A stretch of DNA of 46,017 nt from Burkholderia sp. H160 (GTDB lineage: Bacteria; Pseudomonadota; Gammaproteobacteria; Burkholderiales; Burkholderiaceae). Both the position numbers and the translations under genes were made by a program. The notes under the pieces were generated by a model. The model saw only the letters and a program-made list of their open reading frames with translations. It searched no databases and was not told the DNA's origin. The stretch spans positions 1 through 46,017 of the forward strand of contig ABYL01000049.1 of the NCBI GenBank assembly GCA_000173575.1, in the 5' to 3' direction. Below are positions 1-7,433 of the stretch, in pieces (the stretch's first letter is position 1; every line of letters starts with the position of its first letter).

Positions 1-1
1 G

Positions 2-436
2 TTCCCGCTCGTCGGCGCGCAACGCCGCACGCTGATGACCACGCCAGCCACCACACGCGCCGCGCGCGACAGCGCGCATGCGCTGTTCGCCGCCGACGGT
101 GTCCCCGTCACCGTGATCCGTGATTCGACCGGCTTCGTCGCGCAGCGGGTAGTGGCAACGATCGTCAATATCGGCTGCGACATCGCGCAAAAGCAGATCG
201 CGACGCCGGAAGACATCGACCTTGCCGTCACGCTCGGCCTCGGCTATCCACGCGGACCCCTCGCATTGGGTGACGCACTTGGCGCCACCACGATCCTGAC
301 CATCTTGCGCAACATGTTCAACGTGCTCGGCGAGCCGCGCTACCGTCCGTCGCCGTGGCTCGCAAGACGCGCACAACTCGGCCTGTCGCTCACGCAACGC
401 GACGCCGCCGACATTCAAACGGAGACGCAATCATGA
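2..436 (+). CDS. 3-hydroxyacyl-CoA dehydrogenase, C-terminal part (5' end outside window)
   Basis: The reading frame is open from base 2, so this is the last 144 residues of a gene that begins before the window. The fragment matches the C-terminal all-helical domain of NAD-dependent 3-hydroxyacyl-CoA dehydrogenases. It has a DSTGFVAQRV segment (usual form DSPGFVVNR), then ATPEDIDLAVTLGLGYP and PRGPLALGD, the substrate-side and dimerisation region. The NAD-binding Rossmann half is not visible. The family oxidises 3-hydroxyacyl-CoA to 3-ketoacyl-CoA in beta-oxidation or phenylacetate-type pathways. Its stop overlaps the start of the next gene (ATGA), so the two are translationally coupled. Family assignment is firm; substrate is unknown. 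Confidence 0.88.
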   Translation, partial: FPLVGAQRRTLMTTPATTRAARDSAHALFAADGVPVTVIRDSTGFVAQRVVATIVNIGCDIAQKQIATPEDIDLAVTLGLGYPRGPLALGDALGATTILTILRNMFNVLGEPRYRPSPWLARRAQLGLSLTQRDAADIQTETQS

Positions 437-1221
437 GCGCCGCCCTGCTCGCTTCACGCCCGGAAAGCAGCGAATCCACGCTGGTCCTCACACTGTCGAA
501 CCCCGGCGCGCGCAACGCGCTGCACCCGGACATGTACGCGGCCGGCATCGAGGCGTTCGATACGGTCGAGCGCGATCCGTCGATTCGCGCCGTCGTGATC
601 ACCGGCGCCGACAACTTCTTTTGCGCGGGTGGCAACCTGAACCGTCTGCTCGAAAATCGCGCGAAAGATCCGTCCGTGCAGGCCGATAGCATCGACATGC
701 TCGGTCAATGGATTTCAGCGCTGCGGCTGTCGTCGAAACCAGTCGTTGCCGCTGTGGAAGGCGCGGCGGCCGGCGCGGGATTTTCGCTCGCGCTCGCCTG
801 CGATCTGATCGTCGCCGCGGACAACGCCAAGTTCGCGATGTCGTACTCGCGCGTCGGCTTGACACCCGACGGCGGCGGCTCGTGGTTTCTTGCGCAGTCG
901 CTGCCGCGCCAGCTGGCCACCGAAGTGCTGATCGAAGCCAAGCCGATCGGCGCTGCGCGTCTGCACGAACTCGGCGTCGTCAACCGGCTCACGAAAGCCG
1001 GCACCGCCCTCGATAACGCGCTCGCCTGGGCCGATGAGCTCGGCACGATTTCGCCGAATTCGGTCGCGCGCATCAAGGGGCTGATCGCCGCGGCCGGCAC
1101 GCAGCCGCTCGCGGATCATCTGGTCGCCGAGCGCGATAACTTCGTCGCGTCGCTGCATCATCGCGACGGTCTCGAAGGCATCACCGCGTTCCTCGAAAAG
1201 CGCGCACCGATCTACAAATAA
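433..1221 (+). CDS. Enoyl-CoA hydratase/isomerase family protein (PaaG-like)
   Basis: A 262-residue crotonase-fold protein. The start at 433 (MSAALLASRP) is chosen because it overlaps the upstream stop as ATGA; a longer frame from 355 would run into the upstream gene. The oxyanion-hole segments are FFCAGGNL (residues 62-69) and EGAAAGAGFSLA (109-120). At the positions where classical hydratases carry two catalytic Glu, this protein reads Asp130 and a Tyr/Ser stretch. It has VGLTPDGGGSW (141-151), a PD motif typical of PaaG-type isomerases and oxepin-CoA hydrolase relatives. It may therefore be an isomerase or atypical hydratase rather than a standard enoyl-CoA hydratase. It acts in the cytoplasm on a CoA thioester and is cotranscribed with its neighbours. 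Confidence 0.88.
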   Translation: MSAALLASRPESSESTLVLTLSNPGARNALHPDMYAAGIEAFDTVERDPSIRAVVITGADNFFCAGGNLNRLLENRAKDPSVQADSIDMLGQWISALRLSSKPVVAAVEGAAAGAGFSLALACDLIVAADNAKFAMSYSRVGLTPDGGGSWFLAQSLPRQLATEVLIEAKPIGAARLHELGVVNRLTKAGTALDNALAWADELGTISPNSVARIKGLIAAAGTQPLADHLVAERDNFVASLHHRDGLEGITAFLEKRAPIYK

Positions 1222-1242
1222 GCAACCGGAGAGCCGCCCGAC

Positions 1243-1959
1243 ATGCCCGACTACCAACTGCCGAAGCGTCGCCGCATCTTCCTGATGCGTCACGGCGACG
1301 TCACCTACTTCGACGACTCCGGCCGCGCGATCGATCCCGAAACCGTGCCGCTGAACGCGAACGGCCGCGAGCAGGCGAGTGCGGCGGGCCGCGTGTTCGC
1401 CGAACAGCAGGTGCGCTTTGACCGCGTGATCGTCAGCGGCTTGCCGCGCACGATCGAAACCGCGCGGCGCGTGCTTGCCGAAACGGGTCAACAAATCGAA
1501 CCCGAGATCGAGCCCGCGTGGCAGGAGATTCGCGGCGGCCGGCTCGGCAGCATTCCGCCGAGCGATATCGAAGCGGCGTTTCTCGGCGTGTTCGACGGCA
1601 TCGTGCCGGAGAGCATGCGCTTTCTCGACGGCGAAACGATCGGCGAGCTGTTCGATCGCGTGCTGCCGGCTGTCGCGGCGCTGCGCGAAGATACGTCGTG
1701 GGACACCGTCTTGCTGGTGCTGCACGGCGGCGTCAATCGCGCGATCCTGTCGCACGCGCTGACGGCCGGCGGCCGCACGTTCTTCGGTCATCTGGCGCAG
1801 GCGACCGGCTGCATCAACGCGCTCGACGTCGGCGCCGCGCCGCGCGACTGGGTACTGCGCATGCTCAACTATGCACCGCCGTCGCCATTGCATCGCGACG
1901 TTCGCAACACCACGATGGAAATGCTCTACGCACAATTCATCCGATACCAGCGTAGCTGA
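1243..1959 (+). CDS. Histidine phosphatase family protein
   Basis: A 238-residue protein of the phosphoglycerate-mutase-like (histidine phosphatase) superfamily. The phosphate-accepting motif is FLMRHGD with His17, and the second catalytic histidine lies in LVLHGGVNR (His161). Arg16 and the SGLPRTIETA segment (65-74) complete the usual phosphate pocket. The length suits a single-domain phosphatase. It sits 21 bases after the hydratase and 20 bases before an APH-type kinase. A phosphatase beside a kinase and an acyl-CoA dehydrogenase recalls the phosphatase, kinase and ACAD domains of animal ACAD10, although ACAD10 uses a HAD-type phosphatase fold. The substrate is not known; a role on a phosphorylated acyl-CoA is inferred only from position. 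Confidence 0.87.
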   Translation: MPDYQLPKRRRIFLMRHGDVTYFDDSGRAIDPETVPLNANGREQASAAGRVFAEQQVRFDRVIVSGLPRTIETARRVLAETGQQIEPEIEPAWQEIRGGRLGSIPPSDIEAAFLGVFDGIVPESMRFLDGETIGELFDRVLPAVAALREDTSWDTVLLVLHGGVNRAILSHALTAGGRTFFGHLAQATGCINALDVGAAPRDWVLRMLNYAPPSPLHRDVRNTTMEMLYAQFIRYQRS

Positions 1960-1979
1960 CACCGAACTGGAGGAGACAC

Positions 1980-3086
1980 ATGGCGCAAGCCACGCAGACC
2001 GGCGAACCCGCACGCGGACAGGACTACTCGGCTTTCGAGGGCACCCGCCCGGTCAACGAGCGGCAACGCTTCGACAACGACGCGCTCGCCGCGTGGCTGG
2101 CCGGGCACGTCGACGGATTCGAGGGGCCGCTGACGCTCGAGCAGTTCGCGGGCGGGCAATCGAATCCCACTTTCAAACTGATCACGCCGTCGCGCTCGTA
2201 CGTAATGCGCGCGAAGCCCGGACCCGCCGCGAAGCTGCTGCCGTCCGCGCACGCGATCGAACGCGAATACCGCGTGATGCACGCGCTCGCCGGCACCGAC
2301 GTGCCGGTCGCGCAGATGCTCGCGCTGTGCGAGGACGAAGACGTGATCGGCCGCGCGTTCTACGTGATGGAGTTCGTGGAAGGTCGCGTGCTGTGGGACC
2401 AGTCGCTGCCCGGCATGACGCCCACCGAGCGCGCAGCAATCTATGACGAAATGAATCGTGTGATCGCGGCGTTGCACAGCGTCGACGTCGCCGCCGCCGG
2501 TCTCGCCGATTACGGCAAGCCCGGCAATTACTTCGCGCGCCAGATCGGTCGCTGGAGCAAGCAGTATCTGGCGTCCGAAACCGAGCCGATCGACGCGATG
2601 CACCGGCTGATCGAATGGCTGCCGCAGCATATGCCGGCCGAAACGAACGAGGGCGTGTCGGTCGTGCATGGCGACTACCGGCTCGACAATCTGATCTTCG
2701 ATCGCAACGAGCCGCGCGTGCTCGCGGTGCTCGATTGGGAACTGTCGACGCTCGGTGATCCGCTCGCCGATTTTGCGTATCACTGCATGGCGTGGCATGT
2801 CGACCCGGCACAGTTCCGCGGTATCGCGGGACTCGATTGGACCGCGCTCGGCATTCCCGATGAAGCACAGTACGTCGAGCGTTATTGCCAACGCACCGGC
2901 TTCGAAATTCGTGGCGACTGGAATTTCTACCTGGCGTACAACATGTTCCGCATCGCCGCGATCCTGCAAGGGATCATGAAGCGCGTCGTCGACGGTACCG
3001 CGTCGAGCGCGCAGGCGCTCGACGCCGGCCGACGCGCGAAGCCGATGGCCGAACTGGCCTGGCGTTACGCGCAGAAGGCTCTCTAG
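1980..3086 (+). CDS. APH-type phosphotransferase (ACAD10/ACAD11 kinase-like)
   Basis: A 368-residue aminoglycoside-phosphotransferase-fold kinase. The catalytic loop is VVHGDYRLDNLIFD with His230, Asp232 and Asn237. The metal-binding motif is VLDWELSTLGDP with Asp252. The N-terminal GGQSNPTFKL segment (58-67) is the usual nucleotide-loop region of the ACAD10/ACAD11 kinase subfamily. Members studied in Pseudomonas levulinate catabolism (LvaA) and in animal ACAD10/11 phosphorylate 4-hydroxyacyl-CoA. The gene is preceded by a good GGAGG and followed after 57 bases by an acyl-CoA dehydrogenase of the matching subfamily. A role in hydroxy-acid catabolism is inferred from family and neighbours. Antibiotic resistance is unlikely. 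Confidence 0.88.
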   Translation: MAQATQTGEPARGQDYSAFEGTRPVNERQRFDNDALAAWLAGHVDGFEGPLTLEQFAGGQSNPTFKLITPSRSYVMRAKPGPAAKLLPSAHAIEREYRVMHALAGTDVPVAQMLALCEDEDVIGRAFYVMEFVEGRVLWDQSLPGMTPTERAAIYDEMNRVIAALHSVDVAAAGLADYGKPGNYFARQIGRWSKQYLASETEPIDAMHRLIEWLPQHMPAETNEGVSVVHGDYRLDNLIFDRNEPRVLAVLDWELSTLGDPLADFAYHCMAWHVDPAQFRGIAGLDWTALGIPDEAQYVERYCQRTGFEIRGDWNFYLAYNMFRIAAILQGIMKRVVDGTASSAQALDAGRRAKPMAELAWRYAQKAL

Positions 3087-3143
3087 ACGCAACGGCGCGC
3101 CCTGCGCCCCCTCATTCGCAGTCCGTTATCCGCGAGGTCTCAG

Positions 3144-4403
3144 ATGAATTTCGATTACACCCCGAAGGTCCAGGCGTTGCGCGAAAAACTGCTCGCCTTT
3201 TTCGACGAGCACATTTATCCGAACGAACAGGCGTTCTACGCCGAGATCGCGCGTAATCGCCAGAACGGCAACGCGTGGGTGCCGACCGAACTGATCGAGC
3301 AACTGAAGCAGAAGGCGCGCGACGCCGGCCTGTGGAACCTGTTCCTGCCGCAATCGGAGCGCGGCGCCGGCCTGACGAACCTCGAATACGCGCCGCTGTG
3401 CGAGATCATGGGCCGCGTGCCCTGGGCCCCGGAAGTGTTCAACTGCAACGCGCCCGACACCGGCAACATGGAGACGATCGAGCGCTACGGCAGCGAAGAC
3501 AACAAGCGCGAGTGGCTCGAACCGCTGCTGCAAGGGCAGATCCGTTCGGCGTTTCTGATGACGGAGCCGGAGGTGGCGTCGTCGGATGCGACCAATATCC
3601 AGACCAGCATCGTGCGCGATGGAGACCACTATGTGATCAACGGTCACAAGTGGTGGTCGTCGGGCGCGGGCGATCCGCGTTGCAAGATCTATATCGTGAT
3701 GGGTAAGACCGATCCCGACGCGCCGCGCCATCAGCAACAGTCGATGATCCTCGTGCCCGCCGACGCCACCGGCATCACCGTGCACCGGCCGCTCACCGTG
3801 TTCGGTTATGACGACGCGCCGCACGGCCACATGGAAATCACGCTCGACAACGTGCGCGTGCCCGCCACCAACATGCTGCTCGGTGAGGGCCGCGGCTTCG
3901 AGATCGCGCAAGGCCGTCTCGGCCCGGGACGCATCCATCACTGCATGCGCCTGATCGGTCTCGCCGAGCGCGCGCTCGAACTGATGGCGAAGCGCTCGCT
4001 GCAACGCGTCGCGTTCGGCAAGCCGGTTGCAGCGCAGGGCGTCACGCAGGAGCGTCTCGCCGAGGCCCGCTGCATGATCGAGCAGGCGCGTCTGCTCACG
4101 CTGAAGACCGCGTACATGATGGACACCGTCGGCAACAAGGGCGCGCGCGGCGAGATCGCGATGATCAAGGTGGTCGCGCCGAACATGGCGTGTCAGGTGA
4201 TCGACTGGGCGATTCAGGCGCATGGCGGCGGCGGCGTCAGCGACGATTTCCCGCTTGCGTATGCGTATGCATCGGCGCGCACGCTGCGTTTCGCCGACGG
4301 TCCCGACGAAGTGCACCGCAATGCGATCGCCAAGCTCGAGCTCGCGCGTCATATGGATGCGGGGGCCGCGGCTCGCGTGGAAATGCCGGTCACGCGCGTT
4401 TGA
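3144..4403 (+). CDS. Acyl-CoA dehydrogenase, ACAD11-like
   Basis: A 419-residue FAD-dependent acyl-CoA dehydrogenase. It shows the N-terminal helical domain, the FAD/substrate segment [16 protein letters not shown], the [12 protein letters not shown] strand and the C-terminal helical domain with [12 protein letters not shown]. Near the C-terminus the family motif reads [12 protein letters not shown], so Asp stands where short-chain enzymes carry the catalytic Glu in YEG. Combined with GRIHHCMR, this resembles the ACAD10/ACAD11 branch. The start ATG lies shortly after a GAGGT motif. It follows the kinase gene, and together they look like a split version of the fused animal protein. Electrons would pass to electron-transfer flavoprotein, which is not encoded here. 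Confidence 0.9.
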   Translation: MNFDYTPKVQALREKLLAFFDEHIYPNEQAFYAEIARNRQNGNAWVPTELIEQLKQKARDAGLWNLFLPQSERGAGLTNLEYAPLCEIMGRVPWAPEVFNCNAPDTGNMETIERYGSEDNKREWLEPLLQGQIRSAFLMTEPEVASSDATNIQTSIVRDGDHYVINGHKWWSSGAGDPRCKIYIVMGKTDPDAPRHQQQSMILVPADATGITVHRPLTVFGYDDAPHGHMEITLDNVRVPATNMLLGEGRGFEIAQGRLGPGRIHHCMRLIGLAERALELMAKRSLQRVAFGKPVAAQGVTQERLAEARCMIEQARLLTLKTAYMMDTVGNKGARGEIAMIKVVAPNMACQVIDWAIQAHGGGGVSDDFPLAYAYASARTLRFADGPDEVHRNAIAKLELARHMDAGAAARVEMPVTRV

Positions 4404-4424
4404 GTGCAACGACCCGACGTGAGC

Positions 4425-4444
4425 GCGGCGGCTGACGCCGCCGC
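4425..4444 (+). other. GC-rich hairpin after the acyl-CoA dehydrogenase gene
   Basis: An 8-base-pair perfect stem, GCGGCGGC and GCCGCCGC, around a TGAC loop, 22 bases after the stop of the dehydrogenase gene. No T-tract follows, so it is not a standard intrinsic terminator. It could protect the 3' end of the message or weakly attenuate readthrough into the glutathione transferase gene. Confidence 0.4.
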
Positions 4445-4483
4445 AAGCAGCATCGCGCGATCTATGCTCTAATTTTCGCCAAC

Positions 4484-4511
4484 AGCGGCGCCCTCTTTGC
4501 GGCGCCGCTTT
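4484..4511 (+). terminator. Possible weak terminator or leader hairpin before the GST gene
   Basis: AGCGGCGCC and GGCGCCGCT form a perfect 9-base-pair stem around an 8-base loop, followed only by TTTGAC. It lies 7 bases before the Shine-Dalgarno sequence of the glutathione transferase gene. A TATGCT box at 4463-4468 just upstream could be a -10 element, in which case this hairpin would be in that transcript's leader. Termination of the upstream operon and a leader structure are both possible. Confidence 0.35.
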
Positions 4512-4529
4512 GACGAACAAGGAGCCAGG

Positions 4530-5231
4530 ATGATCGACGTCTATAGCTGGGCGACCCCGAACGGCCACAAGGTTCATATCATGCTCGAGGAGACGGGCCT
4601 GCCCTACAAGGTGCATGCCGTGAACATCGGCGCCGGAGACCAGTTCGAGCCCGAATTTCTCGCCGTCAGTCCCAACAACAAGATTCCTGCGATCGTCGAT
4701 TCTGAAGGTCCGAAAGGCGCCGACGGGCGGCCGTTCGCGCTATTCGAATCGGGTGCGATCCTGATCTATCTGGCCGAGAAAACCGGCAAGTTTCTCCCGG
4801 CCGATCCGGCCGCGCACTACGCGGCACTGCAATGGCTGATGTTCCAGATGGGCGGCCTCGGTCCGATGCTCGGACAAGCGCATCACTTCCGCGTGTATGC
4901 GCCCGAGCAGATCGCATATGCGGTCAATCGCTACACCAACGAAGCGCGGCGTCTGTACGGCGTGATGGACACGCAACTCGGCAAGACGCGTTACCTCGCG
5001 GGCAACGACTATACGATCGCGGACATCGCCGCGTTTCCGTGGACGCGTTCGTGGAAGAACCAGGGCATCGACCTCGATACGTTGCCGAACGTGAAGCGCT
5101 GGCATGAAGAGATCGCCGCACGTCCGGCGGTGGTGCGCGGCGTCGACGTGCTCGCGTCCGAACGCGCGCCGCTGATGGACGACAAGGCCAAAGAGATCCT
5201 GTTTGGCGCGACGCAATACGCGAAACACTAA
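4530..5231 (+). CDS. Glutathione S-transferase family protein (YfcG/YghU-like)
   Basis: A 234-residue cytosolic glutathione transferase. The start at 4530 (MIDVYSWATPNG) is preceded by AAGGAG at good spacing; an upstream in-frame start at 4497 has no ribosome site. The N-terminal thioredoxin-like domain carries TPNGHKV, the NNKIPAIV cis-proline segment and the glutathione-binding FESGAILIYLAEK. The helical C-terminal domain contains YTIADIAAFPW, the usual N-capping box region. The TPNG motif is characteristic of the YfcG/YghU subgroup, which shows disulfide-bond reductase activity with glutathione. A role in thiol protection or in processing an electrophilic intermediate of the operon is possible but not shown. 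A bidirectional terminator follows. Confidence 0.88.
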   Translation: MIDVYSWATPNGHKVHIMLEETGLPYKVHAVNIGAGDQFEPEFLAVSPNNKIPAIVDSEGPKGADGRPFALFESGAILIYLAEKTGKFLPADPAAHYAALQWLMFQMGGLGPMLGQAHHFRVYAPEQIAYAVNRYTNEARRLYGVMDTQLGKTRYLAGNDYTIADIAAFPWTRSWKNQGIDLDTLPNVKRWHEEIAARPAVVRGVDVLASERAPLMDDKAKEILFGATQYAKH

Positions 5232-5272
5232 TTCAAGGCCGTCTCGCTGACACGGCTCGACACAAACAGAAA

Positions 5273-5307
5273 GCGCGAGCGGCATTCCTGCCGGCTCGCG
5301 CCTTTTC
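5273..5307 (+). terminator. Bidirectional intrinsic terminator
   Basis: GCGCGAGC (5273-5280) pairs with GCTCGCGC (5294-5301), extended inside by GGCA/TGCC with one bulged G, and followed by CTTTTC. On the opposite strand the stem is followed by TTTCTGTTT. It lies between the converging glutathione transferase and MaoC genes and probably ends both transcripts. Confidence 0.75.
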
Positions 5308-5330
5308 ATTTCGTTTGCGAAGGGCATCCG

Positions 5331-5807
5331 CTAGAAGTAATGCCGCGTGATGAACTCCGCGACGCACACCGGACGCTCGCTGCCCTGACGCTCGAGCGTC
5401 ACGTTCCAGGCGAGTTGAACGCCGCCGTTCTCCACGTCGGTCACCGATTCCACCGCGAACTTCCCGCGCAACGACGAACCGACGAGCACCGGCGACATGA
5501 AGCGCACGCGATTCAAGCCGTAGTTGACACCCATGCGCTGCTCGATTCTCACCACTTTGCCGAGCAAAGCCGGTATCAGCGACAGCGTCAGGAATCCATG
5601 CGCGACCGGCCCACCAAACGGCGATTCACGTTTGGCCTGCTCGGGATCGACGTGAATCCATTGATGATCGCCGGTTGCCTCGGCGAAGCGGTTGACCCTG
5701 TCCTGATCGACGCTTAGCCATTCGCTGACGAGCGGCTCCGCGCCGACGAGCGCGCGCAGCGCTTCGGCATTGTCGAACGCGGCGATCGTCGCCGCACTCG
5801 CCGTCAT
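5331..5807 (-). CDS. MaoC-type (R)-specific enoyl-CoA hydratase
   Basis: A 158-residue hot-dog-fold protein beginning MTASAATIAAF. The start is chosen because its ATG overlaps the upstream stop (ATGA at 5804-5807); the longer frame to 6092 only overlaps the neighbour. The hydratase active-site segment FAEATGDHQWIH keeps the Asp/His pair, followed by GPVAHGFLTLSL, the substrate-pocket region. The family hydrates trans-2-enoyl-CoA to (R)-3-hydroxyacyl-CoA. It is the last gene of the minus-strand operon and is translationally coupled to a second MaoC protein, suggesting that the two may form a hetero-oligomer. Substrate unknown. Confidence 0.87.
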   Translation of the reverse strand: MTASAATIAAFDNAEALRALVGAEPLVSEWLSVDQDRVNRFAEATGDHQWIHVDPEQAKRESPFGGPVAHGFLTLSLIPALLGKVVRIEQRMGVNYGLNRVRFMSPVLVGSSLRGKFAVESVTDVENGGVQLAWNVTLERQGSERPVCVAEFITRHYF

Positions 5808-6262
5808 GCCGCGACTCCAGGTTTGCGCAGACCGAACAAGCCCTTCGAACTCACCGTGATCACCGTTTCGCCGTGCTGATTGATACCTTCCCAGCGTGTC
5901 GACACGATGCCGCGATCGGGCTTGCTCTGCGACACGCGCTTGTCGACGATGACGTTCATCATCGTGATCGTGTCGCCAACCCGTACCGGCTTTAGCCAGC
6001 GGATCTCGTCGACACCGGGCGAACCCATCGACGTCGAATCCGCCAGTACCTTGCGCACGAGCATGCCCATCATCACCGAGCACGTGTGCCAACCGCTCGC
6101 GACGAGGCCACGGAACGGCGATTCGGCCGCCGCGGCTTCGTTGAGATGAAACGGCTGCGGATCGAACTTCTGCGCGAACTCGACAATCTCCTCACGCGTG
6201 AATGTGTGTTTGCCGATTTCGTGGCTCGTGCCAACTTCCATGTCTTCGAAACTGATTTTCAT
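5804..6262 (-). CDS. MaoC family dehydratase
   Basis: A 152-residue hot-dog-fold protein (MKISFEDMEVG...). The active-site region reads FAQKFDPQPFHLN, retaining an Asp and a His in the usual spacing but with Pro-Gln-Pro in place of the more common residues; this form is frequent in the acyl-dehydratase branch. RGLVASGWHTC follows as the pocket strand. It lies 33 bases after an acyl-CoA dehydrogenase gene and overlaps the next MaoC gene by four bases. It may hydrate the enoyl-CoA made by the neighbouring dehydrogenases. Both MaoC proteins keep potential catalytic residues, so neither is obviously a non-catalytic subunit. Confidence 0.86.
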   Translation of the reverse strand: MKISFEDMEVGTSHEIGKHTFTREEIVEFAQKFDPQPFHLNEAAAAESPFRGLVASGWHTCSVMMGMLVRKVLADSTSMGSPGVDEIRWLKPVRVGDTITMMNVIVDKRVSQSKPDRGIVSTRWEGINQHGETVITVSSKGLFGLRKPGVAA

Positions 6263-6295
6263 CCTGCAACTCCTTGGTCCGCTGAAACCGGCCGA

Positions 6296-7423
6296 TCAGT
6301 CTTCGGCGACGGCAAATCCGGGTAGCGTGGCAAACCGCGCTAGATGATGATCAACGTCGCCGAGCGTGGTCTCGATGATCGCCAGACGCTTGAACAGATG
6401 CGCGGCCGCCACTTCGTTCGTGACGCCCATGCCGCCGTGCAACTGCACCGCCTGTTGACCGACGAAACGCGCGGCCTGCCCGACCCGAACCTTTGCCGCG
6501 GAGATTGCGCGACGGCGCCCGTTCGCGTCTTCACTCGCGTAGCGCATCGCAGCCAGGTACGTGATCGAACGCGCCTGCTCCGCGTGGATCAGCATCTCGA
6601 CCATGCGGTGCTGCAACACCTGGAAACGCGCGATCGGCTGGCCGAACTGCTGGCGCGTTTTCGTGTATTCGACGGTGGCGTCATTGAGCGCGTCGAGCGC
6701 GCCTATCGCTTCCGCGCACAGCAGCAGCGTGCCGTAGTCGGCGATCTGCTCGAGGCCTGCCGCACCCGCGTGTTGACCGGCGAGCCGGCGCGCGGGCGTG
6801 CTGCTGAATTCGAGCGTCGCGGCGCGTTGGCCGTCGATCGTGCGGTACTCGGTGACCTTGACACCGGCCGCATTGCGCGCGATGACAAAGAGCGTGATCT
6901 CGCCATCGAGGCGCGCCGGCACGATCCAGTGGTCCGCCTGCGCGCCGTGCAGCACGACCGATTTCGTGCCGCTCAGCGTGTGCTGCGCGCCTTGCGCGCG
7001 CGCGATCGTCGCGACCTCGAACAGATCGTAGCGCGCGTGCGGCTCGTGAAACGCCACGGCCAGTTTGGCTTCGCCTTGGGCCACCCGTTCGAGCAACGCG
7101 GCGTCTTCGCCGTCGCGGGTGCCGGCAATGCGCAGCGCTTCGATGCCGACCGCGGTCGCCCAGTACGGCTCGATGACGAGCGCGCGGCCGAGTTCCTGCA
7201 TGACCACGAGCATGTCGATCGGACCGCCATTGAAGCCGCCCTGCGCTTCGGGCACCGGCAATGCTGTCAGCCCCAACTCGGTGAACGCGGCCCAGTGCGA
7301 AGCCGATACGCCCTGCTCCGAGCGCACGATCTCCTGGCGCGCTTCGAAGCCGTAGCTCTTCTCGAGATAGCGGCGCAGCGCATCGGCAAATTGCTGTTGT
7401 TCGTCGTTGAAAGTGAAGTCCAT
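6296..7423 (-). CDS. Acyl-CoA dehydrogenase family protein, probably the non-catalytic partner
   Basis: A 375-residue acyl-CoA dehydrogenase-fold protein starting MDFTFNDEQQQF. The FAD-domain hallmark QQFGQPIARFQVLQHRMVEM and the QLHGGMGVTNE segment are present. At the C-terminus, where a catalytic YEG-type motif is expected, it reads TTLGDVDHHLARFA with no matching Glu. Short dehydrogenase-like subunits of this kind pair with a longer catalytic subunit in the alpha2-beta2 enzymes of mycobacterial steroid side-chain degradation. The longer candidate partner lies 10 bases upstream. It may alternatively be a homomeric enzyme using another base. Pairing is inferred. Confidence 0.85.
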   Translation of the reverse strand: MDFTFNDEQQQFADALRRYLEKSYGFEARQEIVRSEQGVSASHWAAFTELGLTALPVPEAQGGFNGGPIDMLVVMQELGRALVIEPYWATAVGIEALRIAGTRDGEDAALLERVAQGEAKLAVAFHEPHARYDLFEVATIARAQGAQHTLSGTKSVVLHGAQADHWIVPARLDGEITLFVIARNAAGVKVTEYRTIDGQRAATLEFSSTPARRLAGQHAGAAGLEQIADYGTLLLCAEAIGALDALNDATVEYTKTRQQFGQPIARFQVLQHRMVEMLIHAEQARSITYLAAMRYASEDANGRRRAISAAKVRVGQAARFVGQQAVQLHGGMGVTNEVAAAHLFKRLAIIETTLGDVDHHLARFATLPGFAVAED

Positions 7424-7433
7424 GGGCCGCTCC

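Noticed and set aside
1980-3086. Aminoglycoside resistance gene
   Set aside because: The kinase belongs to the ACAD10/ACAD11-associated branch and lies in an acyl-CoA operon.
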